A stretch of 64,000 nucleotides of DNA from positions 2,687,861-2,751,860 of the forward strand of contig JABACO010000015.1 of assembly GCA_013339895.1 (NCBI GenBank), read 5' to 3'. Position numbers and translations under genes: made by a program. This document shows positions 24,630 to 35,591 of the stretch, in pieces. The stretch is from Ephydatia muelleri (lineage: Eukaryota; Porifera; Demospongiae; Spongillida; Spongillidae). Each line of letters begins with the position of its first letter. Position 1 is the stretch's first letter. Below the pieces are notes generated by a model. It saw nothing but the letters and a program-made list of their open reading frames with translations, did not search any database and was not told the DNA's origin.

Positions 24630-25990
24630 GTGAGCTTCCCTCCAGACATGAAGAGGTCCAGTGTACCAAATATCGAGATTCTTGGTGCCCCTATTGGTGA
24701 TGACAACTTCTGCGCTAATTTTGTGACTCAGAAGCGAGAAAATGCTTGTAAGCTGCTTACCCATCTTGAGGAAGTTGGAGCTGTTGACCCACAAGTGGGC
24801 TTGCTTCTTCTACGCCAGTGTGGCAGCTTCAGCAAACTGGTCCATTTAGCTCGATCCACACCTCCGTCCTTGGTAGCAGAAGCATTGAAGGGGTATGATG
24901 ATGACGTCTGCCAATGCTTTTCAGAATGTACCACTATTGACACAACAGACAAGGCATGGTTACAGGCCCAGTTAAGTCTCAGCAGGGGAAGACTAGGCCT
25001 TCGTTCCTTGTCACATCATTCCTCAGCTGCTTACATAGCCTCATTGAGTGCATCTGGTCAGGGATTTACAGATGATCGGCACCTCAATCATTCAATCCAG
25101 CTTTATAATGCCATCCTTTCTACATCTGACTCTATCTCAGCCATTGACATCACAGACTCAGTGCATGGGCAAAAAGTTCTGTCTTCCAAGCTTGAAGACC
25201 ATCAGTTCACGGAACTCTGCCTCCATGCCTGATAAAGCTCGTCTACACTCTATATCATCACCCCATGCTTCAGCTTGGTTATCTGTAATACCCTCACCTG
25301 GATCACAGTCCCACCTTGAGCCCAATGAATTTCAAATTGCTTTGAAGTGGTGGTTAGGCATTGGTGTCTCGGAAGGATCTACTTGTGTGTATTGCCCTAA
25401 CCATTCACTGGACCACCTTGGCCATCACTCCCTGACATGCAAACGTGGTGGTGATGTGGTTACTCGCCACAAAAGATTAAGGGATGTTTTAGTAGAGTAT
25501 TGTCACCTGGCACATGTTGGCTGTCAAGTAGAGATGGGAAGTGGATGGGGATCGGAGAAGAGCAGGACACGGCCAGCTGATGTTCTGATTCCTAATTGGT
25601 CATTAGGCAAACCAGTTGCATTTGACCTTACTGTCACATCACCGCTCAATGCTGAAATAATTTCCGAAGCGAGTGTGACAGCTGGGTCTGCAGCTTATGC
25701 AGCAGAACAGAGAAAGCATGTTGCAAATGACCCTAAGTGCAATGAGCTGGGTTGGGTTTGTATCCCCCTTGCGGTAGAACTTTATGGGTGCTGGGGATCA
25801 GAAGCCAGGCAAACTCTATCTCGGCTTGGATCACGTCTAGCTTGTCAGCTGCGTTGTTCCAAATCTCAGGCTATCATCCGACTCTATGGAAATCTTAGCA
25901 TAACTCTAGTGAGGGCAAATGCTAGAGCTCTGCTAGCAAGGTTTGCAGGCTGTAAGGATGGTCCAGGCGATGTTTTCACATTTGTGTATA
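24630..25990 (+). pseudogene. Retroelement C-terminal region, copy 1 (RT tail, zinc finger, PD-(D/E)XK-like domain), frameshifted
   Basis: The first frame (to 25232) begins within a reverse-transcriptase C-terminus: NIEILGAPIGDDNFC, then LLTHLEEVGAVDPQVGLLLL and GRLGLRSLSHHSSAAYIASL. A frameshift near 25205-25215 moves the reading into a second frame. There SMPDKARLHS is followed by ALKWWLG, a CxxC...H...C motif (CVYCPNHSLDHLGHHSLTC), RGGDVVTRHKRLRD, then RPADVLIPN and VAFDLTVTSPL. The spaced D...D-x-T-V pattern resembles the restriction-like endonuclease of some non-LTR retrotransposons; that assignment is inference. The 5' part is missing. Related fragments lie at 27000-27330 (RT palm), 28020-28510, 30190-30362 and 35592-36623. 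Confidence 0.75.
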
Positions 25991-26002
25991 TTATAATTGC
26001 TC

Positions 26003-26130
26003 TATAGGCCCTTTTCGTCACTCGGATATTTCCGTAAAAGCTGTGAATCAACATGGCGGACGTGTATTAATTTGACACTGACGTATGTTAGATTACGGAG
26101 CGGTCACATGACACATGAAAAGGGCCTATA
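26003..26130. mobile_element. 128-bp MITE-like element with 14-bp terminal inverted repeats
   Basis: TATAGGCCCTTTTC at 26003-26016 is exactly repeated in inverse at 26117-26130 (GAAAAGGGCCTATA). There is no coding capacity. It lies directly after retroelement copy 1 and before the methionine adenosyltransferase fragment. If TA is the target duplication it would fit a Tc/mariner-derived MITE; this is not certain. Confidence 0.65.
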
Positions 26131-26251
26131 TGTGTATCTTATTCTCTATAATTATACATAATTATTTGTTTCGGAGGGGAGTATACAGATTAGGTCACCA
26201 AGTTGAACTGGTTTGATGTACACAGCATTGATACGTAATACATCTTCTCAC

Positions 26252-26537
26252 CGCAAGCAACCTTGCTCTCCGGGTCACTTTTGAGGCACTCGTCCAGGAC
26301 GGCATCAGAAATTTGGTCACACATCTTATCTGAGTGAATTGACGTTTACGTTGTCACAAGTCAGCGCCTGTACCCCCTACACGTCAGCTAGCACAACCAC
26401 GCCAATGCTTTTATCATATCCGATAAGCGCAAATTCGGATCGTTCTATATTCATCTACGTGGTTCTCACTCACCTGAGTGACTCTCGCCCACGCTCTCAG
26501 ACGTGAAGAGGAAGGTTTCAGGACACCTCAAGGCCAT
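26252..26537 (-). pseudogene. Methionine adenosyltransferase (S-adenosylmethionine synthetase), first two exons only
   Basis: Exon 1 (26537-26474) begins ATG and reads MALRCPETFLFTSESVGESH. Exon 2 (26329-26252) continues [20 protein letters not shown] and SKVAC. Donors are GTGAGT and GTGAGA, phase 1 both times. This is the N-terminal ATP-binding region of MAT, which makes S-adenosylmethionine from methionine and ATP. The near-invariant GHPDK motif is changed to SHSDK here: the histidine, aspartate and lysine are kept, the glycine and proline lost. No later exon (for example one with VCGEITT) was seen downstream on the minus strand, where retroelement copy 1 lies, so the gene looks truncated. 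A gene with very long introns extending out of view cannot be ruled out. Confidence 0.72.
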
Positions 26538-26999
26538 GCTGTTGTGTTTCACCAGCGGCACAGGTCAAAGGTCATTTATGGGTCGTTGAGGTCAACTAAA
26601 ATAATAAATAACGTGAATACGATCCAGCTTTGGACCGAAACGTACGTAAGCATTATCGCTTAGTACGTACGTTTGGATCTGGGTACGAGACTAGACCCGG
26701 CTTTTGCCGATGTATTGTAGAATCAATTGGACATTAGGGATCGGAGCGTATTTGGATTGAAACGTAGGATATCTACAATAGTCATAGATAACGCTCACTC
26801 GTTCCCACATTCGAATCTTACAAAACGTTACTGGATCTGATAAGATAAGATATGCTCGGATAAGAGCTTTTGTATCTAATGTTGGCGATTATATATGCGG
26901 AAGCAGAACCAATAAGTTTGAACCTTATAGTTATGCTTGACACAAATGTTCTATGTTTAGCAACCCAGTTTTTTTGCTAGTATAACTTATAAGTCATGC

Positions 27000-27330
27000 A
27001 GTGTGCACGTGGATACCATCTGGAGCGGGTTGATATAACATGTTCATGTAAGCAGTTGTCATTTTCATAATGGGTATGGCAAGAGGATCAGCCTGAGTAG
27101 TTCTCTCTTGGGATAGTATTGTGGTACCATCAACATATAGATTGTACATATACTGTAGATCAGTGTGTTCCCTGTATGTATTGATAAGAATGGTGGAAAT
27201 GGCCAGCCACTTGACCAGCTCATATAGTTGGAGGGCTCTAGCAGCTTGTTGTCGAGTTACAGTGAGGACCAATGATCTTCTCTCACAAATCCCAATAGGA
27301 CAAACACCAGGATTTGGAGAGCATATCCCT
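27000..27330 (-). pseudogene. Reverse-transcriptase fragment (palm region)
   Basis: Minus-strand frame contains LINTYREHTDL, NLYVDGTTILSQERTTQADP and LAIPIMKMTTAYMNML. This matches the conserved YR...LSxEGTTQGDPLAM block of reverse transcriptases, with G-to-R and G-to-A changes. Upstream frame shifts and loss of flanking domains show that it is dead. It probably belongs to the same family as copy 1, but it is inverted relative to it. Confidence 0.6.
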
Positions 27331-27543
27331 CTTCGAGCAGCATTTTGTACCCTGCCAGGCGGAGATTATGGTCTCTCTTAGTGCCTCCAACTTTGCTGTT
27401 GGAAGACGCAGCTCCAGTGCCAATGAGTCGATTTCGATGTGTGTAATAATGCACCTCGTTCCCAGTCTATGCTGAAACTATCTGGTGCGGTCAAGTTAGC
27501 TTAACAATTAATACATTTTTGCCGGCGTTTTAACCATGATGTA

Positions 27544-28685
27544 CAGGGTGTTTCAAAATCAAGGAAAATTGCTTATAAATTAACCAAAAGCAGTTAATTA
27601 ACTTAAAATTGTTTATAAATGCTCTATTAATTTGAGCTTAAAATATTAATGTAATAATTAATTCAATAAAATCAAAAACATTAAATTAAAAAACACGAAT
27701 TAATAATTCATGTTAACACCTAATCAAAACATACCATTTCAGAGGCATTCAAAGCTCCAACATATCCTTAAATTTTAATAATATCAACTTGGCCGAATTT
27801 ATTAATAAATTCAAACCACTAAATCGAGATTCAATGGCCCCTAAATCAAGTACATTGCGAAAATCAAAAATCAAGATTTCAATCTTGAATAACTTCTAAA
27901 TGGAAGCAGTTACTTAAATACAGTTTGCATCTTTTAACTAACCACCAGCCCTAAATTTATAATTGTAGGGTCCGGGTTTTGGTACTTTAATTAACCATTA
28001 AGGCCATCATGCTCTGAGTTGCAAGTTGGGAGGTGATGATGTCTCTCGTCATAACAGGTTGGGAGACATCTTCAATGATTTTTGTCACTCTGCGTGTCTT
28101 GCTCCACAACTAGAGATGGGTGGGATCGTACTCGTCCAGCTGATGTTCTTGTACCAAACTGGGTCCTGGGTAAGCCAGCAGCTTTTGACCTGTCTGTCAC
28201 ATCAACGCTAAATGCACAAATTTTTCAAGAAGCATGTGTGACAGCAGGTTCAGCTGCCTTGGCTGCCCAGATCTGCAAGCATCGAGTAAATGATGAAAGG
28301 TGCAGGGAACTAGGCTGCGCATGTATCCCTCTTGTGGTGGAGACGTATATGTTGGGGTATACAAGCACTATCAAAACTTGCCACCCGTTTGTCCACTAGG
28401 CAGGGACGTCCCAAGTCACTCGTGAGCAATGAAATCTTTGGAAGGTTCAGTTTGGCCCTTGTGAGAGCAAATTCCCGAGCCATCCTATCCCACTCTCTGT
28501 AAACTGTTCGTGTTAGGTAAAGTACAGTAGGTAGTAGCATATTATAGTTAATAATAATTTCCATTCGTGTATTTCTATTCTGCATAATTAGTCATTTGCT
28601 GTTAGAACTTTTAACAATAATCACCAGTTAATTAACTGCTTGTGGTTAATTTATAAACAATTTTCCTTGATTATGAAACACCCTG
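27544..28685. mobile_element. Mariner/Tc1-like non-autonomous element, 1.14 kb, with TA target duplication
   Basis: Left end CAGGGTGTTTCAAAATCAAG (27544) and right end, inverted, CAGGGTGTTTCATAATCAAG (from 28685) extend into about 60-bp terminal inverted repeats with three mismatches, through AAGCAGTTAATTAACT. TA dinucleotides flank both ends (27542-27543, 28686-28687), the usual Tc1/mariner target. The interior is AT-rich and has no transposase. Instead it holds a fragment of the window's retroelement family (28020-28510). Superfamily assignment rests on the terminus and TA only. Confidence 0.8.
28020..28510 (+). pseudogene. Retroelement C-terminal fragment, copy 2 (inside the mariner-like element)
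   Basis: GGDDVSRHNRLGDIF in one frame and RPADVLVPNWVLGKPAAFDL plus SVTSTLNAQIFQEACVTAGS in the next align with copy 1, separated by a frameshift near 28100. A second shift follows CIPLVVE near 28345, and the tail YGN/GRFSLALVRANSRA-like appears at about 28440-28490. Several frame breaks make it clearly inactive. Confidence 0.75.
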
Positions 28686-28742
28686 TACTGTATAGTACGA
28701 TGAAAAACATAAAGAGCACCCAAACAGTTAACAATAAACATT

Positions 28743-30185
28743 CCGCGCGCGCGGTAGCGTAGCGCGCGGTGATGTGATGTAATCCAACCCCTGTGCATGT
28801 GCATGAGCATATGTGACGCTTTTAGCCGGGATCGTATACGTACTGCGAGTAATTAGGATGACTGGATGAGTTCAACTTTCCTGTTTGTCTATTTATACTG
28901 AGTAGTAGGTAAGTCATAATTACAGTTCGTACCTAGCTATTGTTCTGCACATAGCTGCTTTTGTTAGCTGTGGGCCGGTACCGGCCGGACGGCATCCTAC
29001 AAAATGACAGAGACCCACTGTCTACCCTGTAGTCAACTCTATAAAAAGCGGTAGTGGTTGTTCGATACGGCAGGTACCAGTACGCATGTCACAGAGAACT
29101 CGGTTTACCCCTACTTTTCGGTCCGGAGGACCCGCTTCCCTAGTATACTGGATCCACCATGCTTTAATCATCCCAGATCCACATCCCGAGTCCCTTGGAT
29201 GTGAATACCATCGTGAGAAATACATGTGCGCAATGCAAAGCTCTCCCTGTGATAAGACACTGTCGCAGGTCAACGATTACCTCGTAGAAGGGAGGTATCT
29301 CATGGGTGCAGCTGTGCTAGCATGCTGCTATTTAATACAGACCCTTCTAGGTGTGGCTAGTGATGTAATGCTTGAATTGCCGCCATCTTGGAGGACCAAC
29401 TCATTCTTATATTTAGTATGGTGTACTGTGATGGCTGCGGCAACATGGCAATCGAAAGGAAAAGAAAATTTATTTTCATCTTCCGAAGGCAATCACTAAT
29501 CAATGCGATGAAACTCGTGATTTGAGCGAGAGAAGAGGGATCTATTGTTATCGAGGATTCAAAGAAAAGACTTATGAAAAATATCCCTACATTCGCATAC
29601 AACAAGAGCAAAGCTGATGATGTACATGTATAGCCTGCAGGCACTAATCCCTTTTGCTATAGACCTTGATGATAGTGAACAGACCACGAGGTTCTGTTGA
29701 AAAACAAACTGATAATTCACATCATGATATCACGTCAGCTATGGAAGAAGAAATCAAAAATCAAAACATTTCCAGATAAAATGTCCAACTCCCAAGACTT
29801 GATGACGAAGGAAATGGAAAGTTTGAAAAAGGAATCGAAGTTGAAATGCTTAGTATACAAATTCATTTACTTAGCTCTTGGGAATTGTGAATGTGCTTTT
29901 GAAATTTGTTGAACCACATTTGAAACTGGTCGAAGATCACAACATCTCAGCAGTTAATAGTTACACTAATGAGACTAAGACTGAATCTTTCACTGCAAGA
30001 TATGTTGCCTATACATGTAGGTTCAGGGTTCACACTAATAATACTAATAATAATACTTCAGAAAACTTTTATATGTTCAATACAACATGCGTATGTACAT
30101 TCATTAAGTCTACACATAACACCACTAAACTACAGCTATAACACTAATGTTATTATCATAAGTCCAAAATAATGTCATTAAATGC
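28743..30185. other. Intergenic; GC palindrome and a 137-codon frame of unknown nature
   Basis: Starts with an imperfect GC palindrome (CCGCGCGCGCGG...GCGCGCGG, 28743-28771). A plus frame at 29086-29499 has no recognised motif, although its C-terminal half is fairly hydrophobic (GAAVLACCYLIQTLLGV). I do not call it a gene. Confidence 0.4.
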
Positions 30186-30189
30186 AGAT

Positions 30190-30362
30190 GATGGCAGGTA
30201 TGATCGCATCAGAATAGCTCCAGCATTGGCCCGTACCAAAATCATGCTGAGACGACCATAGAGGGTGGCCAGAGCTCTTGACTTGGTGGAATTAGTCCGG
30301 ATAGCCAGTCGTGATGCCATAGTTGAAAACACCTCAATGGCTTCAGCACCCCATGCACCATA
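30190..30362 (-). pseudogene. Retroelement C-terminal tail, copy 4
   Basis: On the minus strand YGAWGAEAIEVFSTMASRLA and LYGRLSMILVRANAGAIL match the ends of copies 1 and 3 (copy 3: YGAWGKEAMQLFSTIASRIA; LVRTNATSIL). Only the last 57 or so codons survive. Confidence 0.75.
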
Positions 30363-30768
30363 GTTTTAAAAATATTATTATTGTTATATTATATAGAATA
30401 ATAGCACCAATATGAACGTGTGATACTGGCAGCCATAAATCAATGTCATCCTTCCACTACATGGATCGATATTATCTAAATTTAACTTGTCTAGATATCT
30501 CTTCTTTCCGTCAGAGTCTTGCATAGATACAAAATAGGCATGCAATGCAAAAGCCTTTCTGATTTCATCTTTCATTGAGTTCGATGCCATTCAATTGTAC
30601 GAGGTCCTCCAAAATGGCAGTGTATGTATGTTGCGCCATAAATTATTATGTAACTACAAAGGGTCTATAGACGTATAATTATATTGGGATGCTGCACTGT
30701 CAGAAACAGATCGGTCTTCCCATTGCATTGGTGTAAAATGCATGTAATGTGTAAAGTAAAATACAAAT

Positions 30769-31603
30769 ATGTAAAATGTAAAGTGAGGCTAATAACTCAT
30801 GTAAAGTGGGGCTAATAACTCATGTAAAGTGAGGCTAATAACTCATGTAAAGTGAGGCTAATAACTCATGTAAAGTGGGGCTAATAACTCATGTAAAGTG
30901 GGGCTAATAACTCATGTAAAGTGGGGCTAATAACTCATGTAAAGTGGGGCTAATAACTCATGTAAAGTGAGGCTAATAACTCATGTAAAGTGGGGCTAAT
31001 AACTCATGTAAAGTGGGGCTAATAACTCATGTAAAGTGAGGCTAATAACTCATGTAAAGTGAGGCTAATAACTCATGTAAAGTGGGGCTAATAACTCATG
31101 TAAAGTGAGGCTAATAACTCATGTAAAGTGGGGCTAATAACTCATGTAAAGTGAGGCTAATAACTCATGTAAAGTGGGGCTAATAACTCATGTAAAGTGA
31201 GGCTAATAACTCATGTAAAGTGGGGCTAATAACTCATGTAAAGTGAGGCTAATAACTCATGTAAAGTGAGGCTAATAACTCATGTAAAGTGGGGCTAATA
31301 ACTCATGTAAAGTGGGGCTAATAACTCGTAAAGTGGGGCTAATAACTCATGTAAAGTGAGGCTAATAACTCATGTAAAGTGAGGCTAATAACTCATGTAA
31401 AGTGGGGCTAATAACTCATGTAAAGTGAGGCTAATAACTCATGTAAAGTGAGGCTAATAACTCATGTAAAGTGAGGCTAATAACTCATGTAAAGTGAGGC
31501 TAATAACTCATGTAAAGTGGGGCTAATAATTCATGTAAAGTGGGGCTAATAACTCATGTAAGTGAGGCTAATAACTCATGTAAAGTGAGGCTAATAACTC
31601 CAC
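30769..31603. repeat. Minisatellite, 23-bp unit TCATGTAAAGTGAGGCTAATAAC
   Basis: About 36 copies that differ mainly at one position, GTGAGGC versus GTGGGGC, in an irregular order. The sequence is otherwise nearly uniform, suggesting recent expansion. Confidence 0.98.
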
Positions 31604-32343
31604 TACATTTGAATTCATGATCACTGAGTTAAGACTGCAGTTAGCTGATGATCACGCTCCTCTAATGCAGTAGGAATTTTCCTAGTATGTCAATACATAC
31701 CACAGGGATTTAGCCGATTGTACGCGGAATTGTTATAGTAATATTCAGTTTCATGCATGGTATCAGAGTCGGTCCGTACTGTACCACATGGTGCATGTGG
31801 ACTGAATATTTGGGAGAGAATTTAGCCTAAATATTTGTGATCTTGTGAAGTTTTGTTTTGTAGCAGTTGTGATCGACGTGAACGCTTTTGAACCAGAGAC
31901 GATCATTAGTATTGTATGTAGTAATGTAGGTAGCTGCGTGGTAGAGCGTATACGTGTAGCTGTACGCTGAGTGGACTTAGTGTTGTGTGTGGGTGCATAC
32001 ATGGTTGTACGCTGAGTGTACTTAGGGATGCTTTGGTAGCAAACGCTGAATGTACGTATATAGTAATGTGTTGATAGCCGTGTATGTGCGCTGAGTGTGC
32101 AGTAGTCAGACCTTATCACGTGATGCATCCCTCCCCCTACATGAAGACTGTATGATATAGCTATTTAACTTTTGCATAGACCCTGTTGGTAACAATCACA
32201 CGTTTACGGCCGTCTATACGTAATAGCCACTGGCAATGTCGTGGAGTGCATGCTGTACGGCCAGAGCTGCGCGGACGCAAATTTGCGTCTTCCGCGTATA
32301 ATCGGTTAATATAACTTCGTCCTACGATAACTTACTCTAAACC
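31604..32343. other. Upstream region of the transporter gene
   Basis: No gene recognised. A degenerate GCTGAGTGTAC/GTACGCTGAGTG motif recurs four times at about 31960-32100. The promoter of the transporter gene must lie here. Confidence 0.5.
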
Positions 32344-33846
32344 ATGAATGTATTTTCCTCCTTCACCATGCTGTGGCGATACTTCAAATCTAAAGAGGCA
32401 CTGACTGTGATTTTGTGGTACACGATAATCCAAGGAAGCTTGTCTTTAATTCCGTACACTTCCATTGCCATCGCACGGGATATAGTGTTGCGAACAATGT
32501 TCTGCTTCTACCCAGTCTTTGGTATGGTGGCAGATGTGTGGTGCGGACGGCTCAAGATAATAATCATAGGTACATGGATAACCTGGGTTGGAGCGGTCTC
32601 TGTTGCCATTTATATAGCGAGTACAGAACAACTTGTCACCAGTGCACTCGCGATAACGATACTGTGGTCCATGCAGCTTGTGGGTGCTGGCATATTTCAG
32701 GCCAATGCCCTTCAGTTTGGTCTCGATCAACTTCAGGATGCATCATCTGAGCAGCACAGTTCCTTTGTGTACTGGTACATATGGTCTCAGGAGATATCAG
32801 CGGAACTTTACCAATGGGTTTACGCTGGTGCTACTAGTATTACACCAAATTACACTCCACTTGTTATGTTGCTAATAGTCATCACACTGCTTTCATTCAT
32901 GCTCTGTACAATACCTTGGTTCAAGAGCCAATGGGATTTTAAGCCACCCATAATGGTTTCAAATCCTTACACTCTGATATATCAGGTGCTCTCATTTGCC
33001 AGGAAGCATAAATATCCTTTGAACCGGAGTGCTTTCACATACTGGGAAGAGCAGAGACCGTCTAGAATTGACCTGGGGGAAAGTAAATATGGAGGTCCCT
33101 TCAGCCACGAGCAGATTGAAGATGTTAAGGCACTCTTTAGAATGGCAAAGCTCCTTTTATTGCTGACAGGATTCTTCATCTGTAGAAATGGTTTTGATTT
33201 AATCAATATCAGTTTCAAATACGTCTCATATTCACAGAGGCTAACGTTTCAAGCAATTGTTACAGCTGTAGTCCTCATTTCACTGCTACTACATGAGTTG
33301 CTTATCTATCCTTGCTTCAAGGCAAGGTACCCTGGCACTCTGATTAGAACCTCAATTGGAACTGTACTTTCTCTTTTGGTCTTTACTACTCTTATGCTCT
33401 ATGATACAGTAGGGCACATGGCCAATGGTGTGAATGATGCTGGCCAATATAATATCTCATTGAACCCATGGCTCAGCCTGCCTACATGGCTATGTGAGAC
33501 ACTGGCATACCTGATCTACACCACATCTGTACTGGAGTTCATTGTGGCACAGTCGCCTCAGTCAATGAGAGGATTGATGATTGGAATCTATTATTGTATT
33601 AGCTATGGATTGGCCCCAGCTGCTGCCAGGCTTCTGTACCTACCTTTTGAAGAGCAGATCTACAGTACATCATTCCGCAATGATACAGCTTACTTAACAT
33701 TGGCGACTGCAGTGGGAATAGTAAGTGTTGCTGCATTTATTCGAGCTGCTCATAATTACAAATACAGAGAAAGAGAAGAAATAGTTTCACCTCACATCTT
33801 TGCTGAACAATACTATGATAGTGTGTATAATTTACAAAATATATAG
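32344..33846 (+). CDS. SLC15/PTR-like (POT family) membrane transporter, single exon
   Basis: Intact 500-residue frame with about 12 hydrophobic helices, for example TVILWYTIIQGSLSLIPYTS, IIIIGTWITWVGAVSVAIYI, PLVMLLIVITLLSFMLC, LTFQAIVTAVVLISLLLHEL and TALA-type C-terminal helices. The central loop carries LSFARKHKYPLNRSAFTYWE and KYGGPFSHEQIEDVKALFR. The YGGPF/EQVEDVK block occurs in invertebrate relatives of proton-coupled oligopeptide transporters. The classical PTR2 signature and N-terminal ExxER motif are not evident, so proton coupling and substrate are uncertain. It likely acts in the plasma or an internal membrane. It is intronless, and in-frame ATG 32344 is the first available start. 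Confidence 0.75.
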   Translation: MNVFSSFTMLWRYFKSKEALTVILWYTIIQGSLSLIPYTSIAIARDIVLRTMFCFYPVFGMVADVWCGRLKIIIIGTWITWVGAVSVAIYIASTEQLVTSALAITILWSMQLVGAGIFQANALQFGLDQLQDASSEQHSSFVYWYIWSQEISAELYQWVYAGATSITPNYTPLVMLLIVITLLSFMLCTIPWFKSQWDFKPPIMVSNPYTLIYQVLSFARKHKYPLNRSAFTYWEEQRPSRIDLGESKYGGPFSHEQIEDVKALFRMAKLLLLLTGFFICRNGFDLINISFKYVSYSQRLTFQAIVTAVVLISLLLHELLIYPCFKARYPGTLIRTSIGTVLSLLVFTTLMLYDTVGHMANGVNDAGQYNISLNPWLSLPTWLCETLAYLIYTTSVLEFIVAQSPQSMRGLMIGIYYCISYGLAPAAARLLYLPFEEQIYSTSFRNDTAYLTLATAVGIVSVAAFIRAAHNYKYREREEIVSPHIFAEQYYDSVYNLQNI

Positions 33847-35590
33847 GAATTGTAGGCAAGGGTTGAGTTTAAAAGGAACTTGCTAAATGTGCATGCAGGT
33901 CTCTTATTCAGTAGTGCATGATTACCATAATTCCTTACTTTTTACTGCCTAAAAATTGTACATAAAAACCAATTTCATTTTTTTTCCATTTTTATATATT
34001 GAAAAACTTTTTTTACTACATCTAAAAATGTGCATTTTATTAAAGTGGCACACATGCACATACACGCACAGCAGGAAGCAAGTGGGCCTGACAGGGTTGA
34101 GAGGGAGGGTAAAGGCCATATAAGACAAACCCAAAACATCTCAAGAGGTGCCTGAACAAGAGTACCTGTACATCATCACCCCATATTCGCTTAGGCTATA
34201 AACTTTGTGTGTCTGCTTGTATACAAGGAGTGGAGTTTACATGAATGAATCTAGCACTTGTGTACTGATATGTATGTTGGATTGGATTGCAACTACATCA
34301 TGAGGATACAAAGCTATAAGTGGACCCCACCCATACTCACACCTCCACCCAATGTTAATGTGTGGTATGTGTACACATGATCTACAATAATGTGGCCATA
34401 TCACCCATGTTGGGTGTAAGATTAATGATATGTATCATTGGTTGTGTTTGATGTTAACTGTGTGTGGGATGGCTTGGTGGTAATGCAATGCATTGGGTTT
34501 CAGGTATTCTTATTTTGTACCACATCTCTCATGCACACCAAGCCAGGGCTGAACCATTCAGCATATCTCTCAGTTTTGAACGGTGGTTTGAAATTCTTTG
34601 ACATTACTGTACTATTTGTGTAAGCTTACAGCCACCTGACTGAGAGAATTAATTACATGTTCAATCATCCAAATGTTACTGCCCACTATCATAAATACCA
34701 CAACTTTTTCTCAATGATCCTTAAAACTACTGATCCTCCTCTCTTCCTATCTCACTCCTCCCATCCTTCTCCCTTCCCATCCCTTGCTACCCTCATTACC
34801 AATAGCAACCGAATGCTCTAGCACAACAACTCTGACGGCAATAAGGTGTCTCGTACACACATCAGTTCAATGCCCAATATGATTACGATGTACAATGTAT
34901 CATGCTCGATGGTTGAAATTCTGAGTCTATAGAAACGGTTGACATACATGTACATTGCTTATCTCATGGTATTTAAAATGAAGGAAAAGGCAAACATTTT
35001 TGTAGGTGTTTATTTTTTAAATTTCCTTTTTTTTACACACTAGCACACCGTTTTGCATGTACAACTACAAAAGTTTTCTTTTTCCTGTATAACTAAAGGA
35101 ACTGATGGTCAATACTATAGTCGCAGTAATACTTGAATATGGTATAGTCGGTATCATTTGTTAGCCTACTGATAGCAAGGCTGATTTGTCGTTACCTTCA
35201 GCCAACATAGCGATGAATCTTAGGATTTATAACCAATTTTAAGGTTTCCTATACATTTTAATTCTAGTGCTAATAGGAATTTACTTTAGCCAATGCAGTT
35301 TTCTTAGTCGCCAATAATATAGGCAATATTCGCTTCCTTTATTAGGCAGAAGTTGGTTATCTTTGTCTTCTATTTCTCTTGTCATTGGTTAAACATTTCA
35401 ATATAGTAAAACAACTAGCATCTAAATTTTGGCAGAGATAATATATAGATATGAATTTGGTTACTGTAACGTAGTTATGAATTATTATTGTTAGCTATTT
35501 AGTCCAATGTTTAAGGCCACTTTGATAAAATGTTGAGTTTCTTGTTTACCGCCCACATGGATTTTCACAAAAATAAGCCTCAAAAATGTC
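33847..35590. other. Intergenic, nothing recognised
   Basis: AT-rich sequence after the transporter gene with no repeat array and no frame bearing family motifs. Confidence 0.5.
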
Positions 35591-35591
35591 G

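Noticed and set aside
29086..29499. 137-codon plus-strand frame
   Set aside because: No family motif, no splice or neighbour support. Kept only as a note in the intergenic entry.
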